DNA of 64,000 nt, taken from contig CM043869.1 in the NCBI GenBank assembly GCA_023846275.1, forward strand, positions 37,226,737 to 37,290,736. Reading direction: 5' to 3'. The position numbers and the translations under genes were made by a program. Below are positions 12,001 through 24,850 of this stretch, in pieces (position 1 is the first letter of the stretch; each line of letters opens with the position of its first letter). The notes under the pieces are model-generated. The model was not told where the DNA came from and made no database searches. It worked only from the letters and a program-made list of their open reading frames with translations. This DNA comes from Vanilla planifolia (Eukaryota; Streptophyta; Magnoliopsida; Asparagales; Orchidaceae).

Positions 12001-12740
12001 TGTTATTGAGTGTAAGTGAGATTAGATTTAATTTTATATTATAAGTTGAGTATAATATTGAAACTTTAATATACATAAATATAGTCTTACTTATAGGCTT
12101 AAGCTTTTAGATTATTAGATATCGATCTAAGAGTATATCAATCTTACTCTAAGCCCTCAATTTGATGTAACTTCCCTAACAAGTGATATCAAATTCAATA
12201 GTTTGACTGCAATCAAATTATTCATGCAATTAGCGACTCCAATGAGTCTTTGTGCTTTCTATCATAGTCGGTTAAAGTTTTGGTGAATTTGCACAATGTC
12301 TCCGCATGGTCAAGTAGCTCTTGTTACATATACGCTTGATGATGTTAACAAACTAGATTAGTATCGTATGCACTTAATTCAAGTGACCACACGTAATTCC
12401 CATGGTATGGCCATTCATTGTGGAGTAATTGATATGATTCACAAGTAGTAGAAATATGGTCAAGTATGTTGACATATTTGATGTTCGACAAGACACGATA
12501 TCGTCAGTAGAAAGTTTTCAAAGCTAAAATAATGGACTATGTGAATGAGATTTTCAATAGAGATGTAAATTTATTAAGAACAATTTAATTTAATATTACA
12601 TTATCAATTGAGTATAATATTAAAATCTTATTATACAATTAATATGACTCCTACTCATAAGCTTAAGCAATCAGATAATTGGGTGTACATTTAACATAAT
12701 TTTGGGCCCAATTTCGACACTAACTTGATATAACACACTT
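12001..12740. mobile_element. TRIM-like element with two short LTRs
   Basis: Direct repeats of about 160 bp at roughly 12,022-12,180 and 12,575-12,735 share TTGAGTATAATATT (starting at 12,046 and 12,608, 562 bp apart) and a CTTA/CTCATA-GGCTTAAGC block. Just inside the left repeat, 12,184-12,196 reads GTGATATCAAATTC, a worn version of the initiator-methionine primer site common in plant retrotransposons. The ~390 bp interior has no coding sequence. This layout fits a terminal-repeat retrotransposon in miniature. A third copy of the terminal repeat lies alone at about 62,035-62,195. The element is old and noncoding. Confidence 0.5.
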
Positions 12741-13149
12741 AACATTTATGTAATAAACATTACTCACAATCTTATCTATTTCTTCATATGACCAAAGAAT
12801 CCAAGCTTAATGCAAGAAAAAGTGTGGGATATTCTAAAAATAGGGTAGAGAAAAAAAAACCACAATTTTAAGAATGCATTTTAAGAAATTTCTAATGACG
12901 TTGATTAGTCTAAGTCAAATTCATTTTGATAACCATCAAGATAAGGTGTTCAAACTAAGAGATAAATCACATTCAATGTGGAATTAAAACAATTCAATGA
13001 ATTAAAAAGGTTGGTTATATTTGGAATGAACTTGTTTAGTAGTATAGAAATTAAGATAGTTGGGTCAATTGTGCATAATTGCAAGCTACAAGGAGCATTA
13101 TACAAACATGCCCTTACCACATTATAAATTTGGTTTAAGTAATGCTTCT
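12741..13149. other. AT-rich spacer
   Basis: No open frame of note, no repeat I recognise; spacer between the TRIM-like element and the gypsy remnant. Confidence 0.5.
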
Positions 13150-14839
13150 AAACTTTTGGCAAACCAAGAATGAAACTTAAAACTATAGTAAAATAATAAA
13201 CCAAGACTTAACACCAAAAGCATACACTAAGTTCTAAAACAATTCTCAACCAGAGTAGATCTTATCTATCGCTTGGCTCAACATAAGATGAGAACACTTA
13301 ACTCATCTCTTGCACTCAACTCTTACACCAATCTCTCCCAAAGGTCCCTTTTATAGCTTTCAATAGCCTTAGGAACAACAAGAAATGAGATAATAGACTC
13401 CTAACAAATAAATGCAAATCCCAACAATTTGAGTTCAAATCTAAACCGAATCCAAGTATTCATGGCATTCAAATACTAAATTCACACTTATCCAATTTAA
13501 TCTATACTTATCCTTAACATGAATGAACCTTCTTGAGTCTTCCACAATACCTCTTTTTGAGGCCATCCACTCGAGCCTTTCATGAGCATCTTTTAGATTC
13601 ACAAGACATCCGCGAATTTCCACTCAAAAGATACAACAAGCACCTAAATTCCTCCTTGTTCTACAACAAGTCATGCACTTCAAGTGCTCCTCGTTCTTAA
13701 GTCACGAAGGCTTTCTTGAGACTTTCTTTTTCTCAATATCTCATTCTTAAGTCACGAAGTTATTTCTTGAGACCTCGTTAAATTTTCCCTCATTGCAAAA
13801 AGGCTTTCATAAGGCTACAATAATCTCGAGAGCCTCTTGAGACCTCTCTTGACATATCTTGAGGTCAAAAGCTACCTCTCAAGCTATCTTTCATTTCGCG
13901 AGGCCTCCTTATTAATAACTACGATTCACACAAATCATCCGCTCTTTAGAAGAAGAAACTCACTCCTATAAGTCATGCTCTCAAATGAGGTAAACCAAGT
14001 GTCCACAACATCTTGGCCAACTTCTTCAATATCCACCATCACCCTTGGAAGGTGCAACTTTCTTCAAAGGATTCTCTTATGATATGTCCTCCAAAGGTCT
14101 CCACCATCCAATTGTTTTGTTCTTTAACCTAAAAAAACAACCTAGCCTACCAAAAACAAGCCCTTACATAGCTCTTGGATGCTTCACAACTCGATTTCCA
14201 TCAAGTGGATAAATCATCCCATCCTTACATAGCTTCATCTTTTGCTATCGTTGAAAGTAAAAGACATTATGATCTCACATGTATCAACAACCAAAGATCA
14301 CATGATATGCATTAAGTGGCACCATGTCACATACCACCTCATCAACAAACTCAAAAAAGACAATGAACTTCAACCGATGTTGTCTCTCCACATTGATCCC
14401 TACCCAATCATTAATCTAACTTATCATGCAAGGATGTAGATGATATATCATCTCTAATCTAAGCCTCTCCAATAGATTAATACCAATCAAATTCCTAGGG
14501 CACCCCAAAATCTCCAATTTTGACATTAATGAATATTTGTAGTGATCATGTATGCAAATTTAGTTAATGCATACAATGAATGTAAAAAGGAGTAAGGACC
14601 ATGCACATCAAATTGGAAGAAGTTTGAAGACCTGTGTTTAAACTTGGCTCAACTTGTATATATCATGAAGACACTATCTCAACTTTTGGTAAAGTGGTTG
14701 TCTATCAAGAGCTCATCATCAACAAGTCATTTATCATATTTGATTTGTTAAACCCATCACTTGGTATTTATATGACACTAGGTTATATTCATTTAAATCA
14801 TGCATGCACTTGACAATCAGTTTTCTGAGTTATAAAATC

Positions 14840-16600
14840 TTATAAAATTACATTAGTACTTATGTAATATCATTACAAGTTTTTCAAGGTCAAATTCAAC
14901 CCATAAGTTAATAAAAAAAAATTTAAAATAAGCAATGTTTTTAACTACCTAATGATCATACAATATGATGGTTAGTACCGTACTTATATGGTCCACATTT
15001 TGTCTTATAACGACAATTGAAGTTGGAAGTTTGTCATGACAGCATATAAATACGATGGTCAATAGTAAGAATGCAACTACTCTAGACTTAAAATAAAAAC
15101 ACAAATTTAGTCGTACAATGTATTGACCTTATATGTGTTGTCTATTCTTTAAGAGTTGAGTATTCACTAATACCATATGAGTATGAAGCATTCTTCACAT
15201 GAGTACATAATTCATTTCTTTTTAAAACTTACATATTATAAAGCTTAGTTGTGGTCAAACTTATACAACAACATATTGTATTAGTACGACATAATATTTA
15301 ACATAATCATTATACTATAGCTTGGTCGTACACTCAGTAGTTTTTATACGATCAACAAGTTCCATTATGTGTACTTATAACGACAATATTGTATAATACG
15401 AAGTAGAGTTTTATATACGTAAAATTCATTTTAGCTCATAGATAACTTAAATTACTTAGGAAAGAAATGCATCCATTGTCATACAAATATGATATTTGTA
15501 TTGCATGAGTACGATTATCATCTGATAAGTATTAATATTGTTGGTCTACATTAATGTTTAATGACAATCCATATATTTTACTTATATATTTCATTCCTAT
15601 AAAAGACTTAGAACAAGGTTTGATACAAAAATGTTGTACTACTACGACAAGTTTATCATATGTATGCAGTTATCCTATTAAGTCTACCTAAGTTAATTAC
15701 TGTGTGATTGTACAACGGTTTCTCTTACATGATCACATCGTATAATATTTTCTCGACAGCTCGACTCTTAGTAAAAATAATCATCGTATGGTGGAAATCC
15801 AATGTGAAAAATTGTATAATTTTCTTGAACTATACAAATAAACTGCATTGTACTTGTACGATCCTTGTGATCATCTAGTACGATGTATTCATAGCTTAAG
15901 CACTATACTAAGAATCAACGTCATATTGTACGAAAACACTTCTCATACTTTTACAACAAGCTAATAACAACTAAACAATCAGAGTATCGTGCTCATTTTT
16001 CTAATACAATGGTTTCGATGTACTAATATGATACGTTATTGAAACTTAAAACAACTAGCTAAGGTGTCTCAAAAATGCCATTATAGTTGTTGGAACTACT
16101 TTATTTGTATCTAACTCATATAGATAAAGATGGAATTCGAGAAAAATAAAATGATGATGCACAAATTGTTTAATCTTTTAAAAGATCACAATAGCCAAGA
16201 ACATTTGAATATAGGTTGTGCTAAACCTAAGAAGTATTCACTCTATTGCATCAATCATTCCATTCTTAATTTGCTTGTTCTTCTACAATACATCACTCTT
16301 CATCTTGTTTAATAATATCCTTTACAGCACTTAGTTTTTGTGTTAAGAGATCTTACAAATATATAACATAATATTTGTAAACTCTATTGTCTTAAATATG
16401 CTACAATATAAAGCTATTATTCTTGTTCTTTTATAAGATGTATCCCTACCAATTTTGTCAAAATAATGTGGTATTGTAAGTTTACCGTTATCGATTATGA
16501 TAAAAGGGTGTGATTTATTAATGAAAGTTTAGTTAGGTGAACTAAGAGTGGATATAAGCACTAGTTATGTCAAAACATCTAAAACATTGTCTTTTTTACT
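14840..16600 (+). repeat. LTR-like dispersed repeat, copy B
   Basis: The counterpart of copy A, matched over most of its length and equally AT-rich and noncoding. It carries many GTACRA/CGTAC words. It lacks the mitovirus fossil and has its tail only once: the block ending near 16,590 corresponds to the block ending at 2,255 in copy A. It sits inside the gypsy remnant, so it is either a later insertion or part of that element's noncoding interior. The short frame at 16,130-16,312 is not supported as a gene. Confidence 0.5.
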
Positions 16601-17365
16601 TAGCTTGTCTTAGGTGCTGGTTTCACTATTATACAATAAATACAATTATCATATAAGGATTTGAAAATTAATAAATATTTTCTAAATAGAATTTGAGATT
16701 AATTAAGATTAGTATTTGATATACTTTACAAAAAAATTTAGTTGATGAAACTTGGTTGATAAAACAAAGCTTATATTATTACCTTATAACTAAAACCAAA
16801 AGCTTAGTTCTAAAACCTCTACAACTTATCTCCCCTATAATGTCACTATCCTACAATTACAACAATCCTCACCTAGATTCAAAGACTAAACAACTCTCAG
16901 AAATTACTCTATATTAAAAATTTCTTGTAGATAGCCTTCCTCCCCATGTTGTGGTTTTTCATCATCAATGACTGATTCAGTGACGTGTATTCAAAATCTT
17001 CAAAACTTAATCTTTTTCGAGAGTGACTAATTATTAATGTGTATTTATCTAGATAATTAATACCTTTCATAATTCAAAAATTTTAATACAAGAATTTTTA
17101 AATTATATAGGACCATGAGTATTGTTATATATATTTTAGATTTACTACTATATATGTTTCACAAAAATATCTTTGATATTGAGTTTTTTCTAGTTTATAA
17201 AAGGCTATTATATGAAAAAGAATTACAAGTAAATCCTACTAGTGACAAATCTAATGAATCATTCTTTAATACTTTTTTATCTATGTTGATTATTATCTTT
17301 TATTTAATATTGTTCTTAAGCTGTTTTATTTTTCCCAATTTTAAGATACATTGAAAGGACCATTG

Positions 17366-17540
17366 CTCACCTAATGTCTTCATTTATGAGAAAGATTTAT
17401 AAAAATTGATATTGAGCCTATCTCTCACTTAATGTCTTAATTTCTGAGAAAGATCTATACAAATTTATATTAAACTTGATAAAAGTTCACTTAAAATACT
17501 ACTTTGTGGGAAAGAGTTTTTTTTGATAAGATAGAATGAT
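17366..17540. repeat. Degenerate tandem repeat, ~58-60 bp x 3
   Basis: Three neighbouring units begin CTCACCTAATGTCTTCATTT (17,366), CTCACTTAATGTCTTAATTT (17,424) and TTCACTTAAAATACTACTTT (17,485). Each continues with a TGAGAAAGA or GGGAAAGA block. It lies in the AT-rich interior of the gypsy remnant. Confidence 0.7.
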
Positions 17541-20127
17541 ATAGAGAAGGTTGTATCAATAGATAATATTGAGTTAATCTAATATGTCATTTAAAGTCTT
17601 CTTATTTATTTTATATTTATATTTGATTTTGAGTTATAATCGGTCATTTATAAAGCTCTTAGAGGTTTAGTTATTTTTGCATATTTTATTATTTTCATAT
17701 TTTTTATTAGAAAAGGTATCTTCATCATTTTGCTTTTAAATTTAGGTTTAATCTTAATTTATTTAAAATTATAATATTAAAGAAAAAAATGAAGATTGTT
17801 TGTTTGTCTTTGCTTGAAAATATGAATTTTTTTATCTTATGTGTACATATCTCTAGGTTATGATCTGAGTTTTTTTTTTGAGCTGTGATCCAAAGACATC
17901 CTAGTTACAACTCGGATTTATCTTAACCATTGTCGTCATCCTCATAATCACTACTTTTCACCTCAAATCCTATTGGAAGAGTTTCTTCTACCTCTTCTTC
18001 ATCATTTTTATATCAAGGTTTGGTTAAGATCTAACTATAAGAGTTTTCCTACCCATCTTCCACAAACTAATAACCTACTTCTCTTGCTTGTTGTCTTCCT
18101 TGCCCTTCCACTTCGATTTAAGATGCAATTCCCAACAATGTTAACATAAACAGTCTTTAGAAGAATTAAAAATACCTTCTCCTAATGTCTCCATTCTTTT
18201 GTTACTACTCTTGGAGACAACCTCAAACTTCTTGTTTTGACTCCACTTTTTTCAATGGTGACTGCAAACATACTTGTCTACTCAAGACTTGTGAAGGGAA
18301 TGAGTGACACTACATAGCAATATAAGCAAACAACTCCGTTAAGAACATAGTGAGGGTTGTTTTCTCTTCTAAGCTCACATTGAGGGAGACTAAATTTTCC
18401 CAAAACATAGTATTGTAGTCCTCAGATGACTCCTTCAATTGTCAAAGCTCATGTCACTTCATTTGTCTTCCTCATTGAATTAAGATCCAACTATAGCTCT
18501 TCATGACATTAGAATGTAGAAGACTGTTCCATTATGTTTGTACATGATGGATTAGTTTCAACCTCATAAAAAAAATCTTATTGAAACTGCTAAACCCAAA
18601 AACTAAGAAGTAAATTTCCAATTGATCCAACCACTAGTCCAAGTTCATGGCATCAAACTCTCCTCTATAAATTGAAATATCGATACATGTTTTTATCCTA
18701 AAAGATTTCATAACATATCTCCACCCAAGATTGCAGCTTCACAATGGTCCTCGAGTATATTTTCTAAGCATTTCCCTTCCTTAAATCTAGTTGTCAGTCC
18801 CTCTCGCCAAGGAGGACTCATCCCGATCAATTGGTGGTTGTTGTGAGTAAGCACCATATCTCTGTTTCATTATCTTTGCAAGAGATTCTACTTATTGCAT
18901 TACAAAAGACACTTGCATTTCCAACGATCTAGAGGACTCTCCTTCCTAGAACATCTCTCTAATACCATAATTCCTAATGGTACTCCCACTCAATATGACC
19001 ATACACATTCATGGCTACACTCACCAGAATCCTCTACGTCGTAGGATCTACATTGTCATACCAAGATCATTCTTTCCCAAGGGAAATTCAAGAATGTCCA
19101 AAAGAGTAACAAAATAAAATGTGATGGGATAAATGAAACAATGCAATAATATAAAAAATACAAAATAATAAGAGAAGTACAATTATATTAATTACAAAAA
19201 CCTTAACTATTTACAAAGCAGAAACCCCTCTCAAAAACATAACCAAGACTGAAACACTATCTCAAAAAAACACAATTTAAGTCTCAAAAAACGTTGAGGA
19301 GATAACCTTAAACTCATGTCCTCTCTTGAAACATAACCAAGACTCAAAAAACCCTTTTAAAAAACCCAATAAAAAGTCAACATTCTCAGCATTACCCCAA
19401 GATCAAAAACAACTCTTACCAAAAGTAAGCTCTTCTACTTCCCAATCCAACATAAGATAAGAACGCTCGACTCGTCTCTTGCATGCAACTCCTATGTAAA
19501 TCTCTTTATGGGTTCTTTTTATAGCTCTCAAGTGCCTTTAGAACAATAGGGAAGGAGACAATAAAATCCTAACAAATAACATAAATCCTAGCCATTTAAA
19601 TAAATCTTGATCTTCATGGAATTCAAATCCTGAATTTGAACGTAACCAATTCAGCCCATACTTGCCCGACCAACCTAAAGGACGAACCTCTTGAGATTAT
19701 CCTTAGGTTTTCCATAAGTGTCATTTGGCCTTCACAAGGCATCCACGAGGCTTTACTTTCCTTTATGAAAGATATAACAAACCTTTTTATCTTCTCATTC
19801 TTGAGCAAGACATACCCTTGAAGAACTCTAACTAACATCTCGAATATCTTCGTAGGCTTATTTTTCCTTGAGAACTTCTCAAATCACAATGTCGATTCCT
19901 AATACCATGTCAAGCCCATCTATCACTACATAAGGGTTTTCATAAGATTACAACACTCTCGACACCCCTTCAAGACCTACCTCAACATATCTCGAGGCCC
20001 ATAGCATCATCTAAAGCTACTACTATTCCACAATGCCACCCTCTTAAGAACTATGATCTACACAAATCATTTACTCAAAAAAAATTGCTCATTTGTTTGC
20101 TTAATCCAATTAGTGATGTAAACAACA

Positions 20128-23100
20128 TTGATTTTGTTGTTGATGGGATAAGATTTGAGTACAAGAAATTTCTTACCCTTACTCACTTATGACCCTATGT
20201 CACACTATGTGAGATTTATGATCTATTAGTCCAACTACTAAAACTTCGATAATAACCTCTACAAACAACTCCAAAACACAAAACTTCCTCTGATATATTA
20301 GGCAATATTTATTATTTAGATATATCTGATTTAGACAGCTTTTATTAAATTTGTATATTCTAAAAATCTCTAATTAATTCAAAATCAACAACTTTGAAAG
20401 ATGAATAGCCCATTTGTAATTTTGATTGATCATTCAGAATGTTTTTCAAAATATCTCATCAATTGTTGACAGCTACAAATTTCATATTATATTTTCAACA
20501 TTTCCTTTTACTTCAGATTCATTGATTTTTTCACAACTCCAATCATTTCCCTTAACCGATAGATTCTATCACACTTGAGAGCCTTTAAAAAAAATCAGCA
20601 ACTTCATCAAGGGTCTTCACATGCCCAAATTCAATCTCCTCATTTGCAATACAATCTCGAATGAAATGGTTCCTTAAATCTTATATTTCCTTCTTCACAT
20701 AAAGTGCATATTCATGAATGTACTAAGAAAACCTATTAAATTGAAGATATTTGTTAAAACAATTATAACATGCCCTTGACTTTTGCTTGAGACCATATAA
20801 GGTTTTTTTAGCCTTAGCAACTTATCATCATGGCCCTTTACCATGAATCCTTCCAATTGGACCACATACATTTCTTCTTCAAGAGAGTCATTTAAAATGC
20901 AAATTTCACGTCCATTTAGTGGATTAGTAATCAATTTTAAGCTGCAAAGGAGATCAACAACCGTGTTGTCTCTAAGCATGTAACATGAGCAAACACTTCT
21001 TCATAATCCACACAATGCTTTCATTTATACCCTTTTGCAAGTAGCCACTTCTTGCAACATTTCACATCTCCTTCTGCATTTTTCTTCACTTTGTATACCC
21101 ATTTGACACCAATTGCTTGATGACTATTTCGAAGTGTAGCAACCTCCCCCAAGGGTCATTTTCATCAATGGAGTGAATTTCTTCCTCCATGGCTTATATC
21201 CATTTCTTCTCCTTTACACCTTTAAAGCTCAATGGCTTATCACTTGTAAACAAGCAAAACAAGTTCTCCTCATCTACTCTTTCAGTAGCATCATATAAGT
21301 CATTTACACTACAAAATCAAGGAGATCGTTCACTTGAGCTTGGTGAGATGTAACTTGGAATGGTAAAGGCTGTGTTCTGACCTCCAATATGTTGTTCCCC
21401 ATTATCTTCTTCTAAATATAAAAGAAAATCATATACCTCTCCATCTCAGGTGCTTCAATCTAACGATGCGACTTCCTCAAATTCCACATTTCTATTAACC
21501 ACCACTTTCTTAGTGTTGGGGTAGCATCTATACCCATTTGAGTTCTCGAAGCAGCTCATAAACACCATCTTCTAACTCGAAATAAGCTTTGTCCTCTTTT
21601 CCTTTGGGACTTGGACATAAGCAATGGACCTAAATACTCTCAAATACTTCACACTTGAATTCCATCAACTCCATGCTTCTTAGGGAAGCTTTTCTTCCAA
21701 TCCCCTCATGGGTGATTGATTAGAGAGATAAACAATGCAAGTAACTCCGTAGCCCAGAACTCCTTAGGCATATTTTAATTAAAGAACTCCTTAAGCTTAT
21801 GTTAACTCTTCAGCATTGTCCTTGTCATATTGAGTATTGCCCCATTCTTTCTCTCGGCATCCACATTTTGCTGTGATGATCTTAAGACTACCATAGAACG
21901 TCGAATCTCACGTGTCTCGCAAATACTCTAAACTTATCTAAGGTGAACTCTCCACCTTTACCAATTCATAAGGCTTGGATCTAGTAACCATTCCCGGTCT
22001 CCTCAATAGCATTGAACTTCTTGAAAAATTTAAATGCCTTGTTTTTGTTCTTCAAAAAATAGAGAGTAGTCATTGATGAAGAGGCCAAAATATAAGCTTT
22101 TACAAAGAGATTGATATATGATGAGGTCACATACATCAACATAAACAAGTTGTATCCACTCAGTGGCTCTTAAGTTGGAAACCTTTGGAAAATTCCTTAG
22201 ATGCTTCCCAAGTAGGCATGCCTCCCTAAATTGATCAAGGTGATCAATTGTTAGAATCCCTTTCACCATTAAGATCTTAATCTGTTCAAAATTTAGGTGC
22301 CCAAATCTCATATACCAAATCTATGAAAGATCCTTGATACAAGACTTCAAGCACATCACATCAACAACCTTCACATTGAGTAGGAGCACTCAGTTCTTCG
22401 TCATGGTCACTTTGGCAACAAGTCTATCTTCTTGATCTTAAAGCCACAGGTAGCAATCCTTCATCTTCACTTTATAACTACTCTCTAAGAGTTGCCCAAT
22501 ACTTGGGATATTGCTCGTTACCTTTGGTATATAGTAGACATTGTGGAGAATCTTATGCCCTCCATTTTTTTATGGCCAATATTATCGAGCCCATTCTCTT
22601 GATCTCTACCTTTATATCATCTTCAAAAAAACATTGACTACTTCTTTACTATCTAACTCCACGAATTTGTTTCTATTTCCCATCATGTGATTGCTTGCAT
22701 TATTATTAAAATACTATATAAAATTTATTAACGAGCATCTTAGTTACAAATTGGCTTTTATCAATTTTCTTCCAATTTCTGTTATCTCTTCCACATCCTT
22801 TATGAAAATCATTCTTTCATCCCTCTTGGGTTCAATGTTGCTTGCTTCTACCGTGGTAATTACCATAGCCTTGCCCTCAACCACAACCTCTCCCTTGACC
22901 TTGGCTGCTTCTACCTCTTTCTAAAGTATTCCCTTTATTTAAGGATAACTTCACTTGTAAAATTTGCTCTACTTGTTCTTGTTGGCGACATGTCATTCCC
23001 TCTTCATGGCCCAAAAATGGCCCATTTAACTTTAATCATGGGCTCTATATTATTGAATTCTTCAATCGTCACCACCATATGATTGAACTTGGTAGTGCCA

Positions 23101-23990
23101 CTACTTGCACATCTTCCACCACTTCTCCAAACCACTTCATCTAATTCACCATTGATAGTACTTAAGTGAAGTAGCTCATTATGAACTCAATCTCCTTCAT
23201 CAAAAATGACTCAAATCTAGCTATTAGAGTTTAAAGTCATACCTTCTTCACATTATCAATTCTCATCATAGAGTTTCAAAGAATCTCTCATGCATTCTTG
23301 GTTGACATTCATCTCATTAGCAATCTTCTCGAACATGTCATCATTTAAACCTTAATGATTGATAAAAAGAGCACTCTGATCTCTCTTCTTTTCTCGCTAT
23401 AATGCCTTTGTTTTAGCCATAGTGAGAGCATTCTCATGAACAAGCTCATCATAACCCTTCTTGACAATCTGCTATAAGCCATGAGACACAAGAATGGCTT
23501 TCATGTGCAATGAACAACAATCGTAGTTCGTCTTGATCAGTTGTGGGCATTGAAAGGAGATGTTAGATCCTACGGGTTGTTATCATAGATCATAATTTAA
23601 GATGAAAACTCTGATACTACTACATTGGAAGCATTGATGGCGATTTATTCACAAAAACAAGTAAATGAGAATGAAAACTATAAATTTTTTTTGACAATTG
23701 ACTTTGGCATGATACAATTATCAGAACATCACTTATTTATAGGCATAAAATAAATTTAAAAAAAATTATTCATAATTAAAGCACGAAATTTTCTCTAGTA
23801 TATTATGTTATTTTCATTATTTAGATATCTCCGAGTTGGGTAGCTTTCATTAAATTTGTATATTCTAGAAATCTTTAATTAATTTAGAATCAACAGTTTC
23901 GTAACGTGAATATCCAATTTGTAATTTTAATTGATCCTGCAAAATTTTTTTCAAAATACTTTTCTAACTTTTAACAATTACATATTCCAG
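20128..23990 (-). mobile_element. Broken Ty1/copia LTR retrotransposon
   Basis: Oriented on the minus strand. The 5' LTR covers about 23,623-23,990, followed by a primer site (TATCAGAGT, within 23,602-23,622) of the initiator-methionine type. The 3' LTR ends at about 20,500 next to a polypurine tract (seen as TTTCCTTTTACTTC at 20,501-20,514) and starts at or near 20,128; only its right part aligns clearly. In 20,310-20,390 against 23,815-23,895 I count 12 differences in 81 positions, mostly transitions, so the insertion is old. The interior keeps gag (about 22,900-23,570), the pre-integrase/integrase region (RFGHLNFEQIK...ACLLGKHLRNFP near 22,190-22,310) and reverse transcriptase (EEEMYVVQLEGFMVKGHDDKLLRL near 20,800-20,890). 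Broken in many places. Confidence 0.8.
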
Positions 23991-24059
23991 ATTAATTGTA
24001 TATCTTTTGTTGAAAATTAAAATTCTTAATATTTAAGTTTATATTTTGAACATGCTCTT

Positions 24060-24850
24060 CAATCTACTAACCTAACAACTATTAAAAGAATATTTGAACA
24101 TTTGGAAGGAACACCAACTCTCTATCTTACTCTTCAAATGTCTTCTTTGATTAACCTTATCATATATAACAATTCAGTCCAAGATGAAAATCTAGATAAC
24201 CAATATTTTATAGTGAACCCCTGCATTTCTCTTAGACCAAATTTTGTGTTTTGTCCAGCAAAGAAACAAACAATGAAGTCTGGCACAAAGACCAAATATA
24301 GTACATTAGCTATAGTTATAACTAAACTCAAATAGTTTTTCTTCTCTATGGAAAACAAGACCTTATTACTTTAATGTGATCATAAATCAATACTTAATGT
24401 GGATGCTAATCCTCTCATTCATGCATACAACATTTTGAAAATAATTATAATTTTATTTGTGAGCTATTTACTCATGGAGCTCTTCAAATTCATTATGTTT
24501 ATCCTCAAAATAGATTGTTGAAATTTTTTTTACTACAGGCTTATCTAACAACAATGTTCTTCATCTTTGAACATTTCCCAATTTCAGCAATATGATGATT
24601 TGCTTGTGGGGTGTATTGGAGATTGTTAGCAGCCCTATCAAGATTATGTAATAACACCCAAGGCTAATTTCCTTATTTTAATTAAAGATCGTATCATGTG
24701 AATATTTGTGATCTCCTATTCAATCTTTCAGCTAACCCTAAGGCAATTGCTTTATTTACAATCCTTCATAATGTTCTTTTTGTATATATTTTTCATCTTC
24801 TTCTAACTATGTGCATTTTCTCGTGTCTTTTGCATAAGATCTAAGAATGT
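24060..24850 (+). mobile_element. Truncated Ty1/copia 3' end with LTR
   Basis: Plus strand, so opposite to its left neighbour. Traces of reverse transcriptase/RNase H lie at about 24,090-24,580, including a copia C-terminal block reading HGALQIHYVYPQN near 24,473-24,511. A polypurine-type tract (GGGGTGTATTGGAGA, about 24,608-24,622) precedes TGTTAGCAG at 24,624, the usual start of a copia 3' LTR, which runs to about 24,834. The 5' part is missing. Several breaks. Confidence 0.6.

Larger units (their letters stand above)
13150..20127 (-). mobile_element. Broken Ty3/gypsy LTR retrotransposon
   Basis: Long terminal repeats lie at about 13,150-14,010 and 19,200-20,127. They share blocks such as 13,250-13,440 with 19,421-19,600, including a minus-strand TATA box (CTATAAAA at about 13,350 and 19,517), and both end in ...ACAACA on the plus strand. 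Read on the minus strand, the right LTR is the 5' one. The interior keeps gag traces (about 18,000-19,060, including the region with the typical gypsy ID..YRGEFDAMNLD-like motif near 18,640) and a retropepsin-like trace (about 14,180-14,430, V.CDMVPLNAYHVI). Reverse transcriptase and integrase are not recognisable. The space between holds repeat copy B and AT-rich sequence. Many breaks; an old fossil. Confidence 0.65.
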
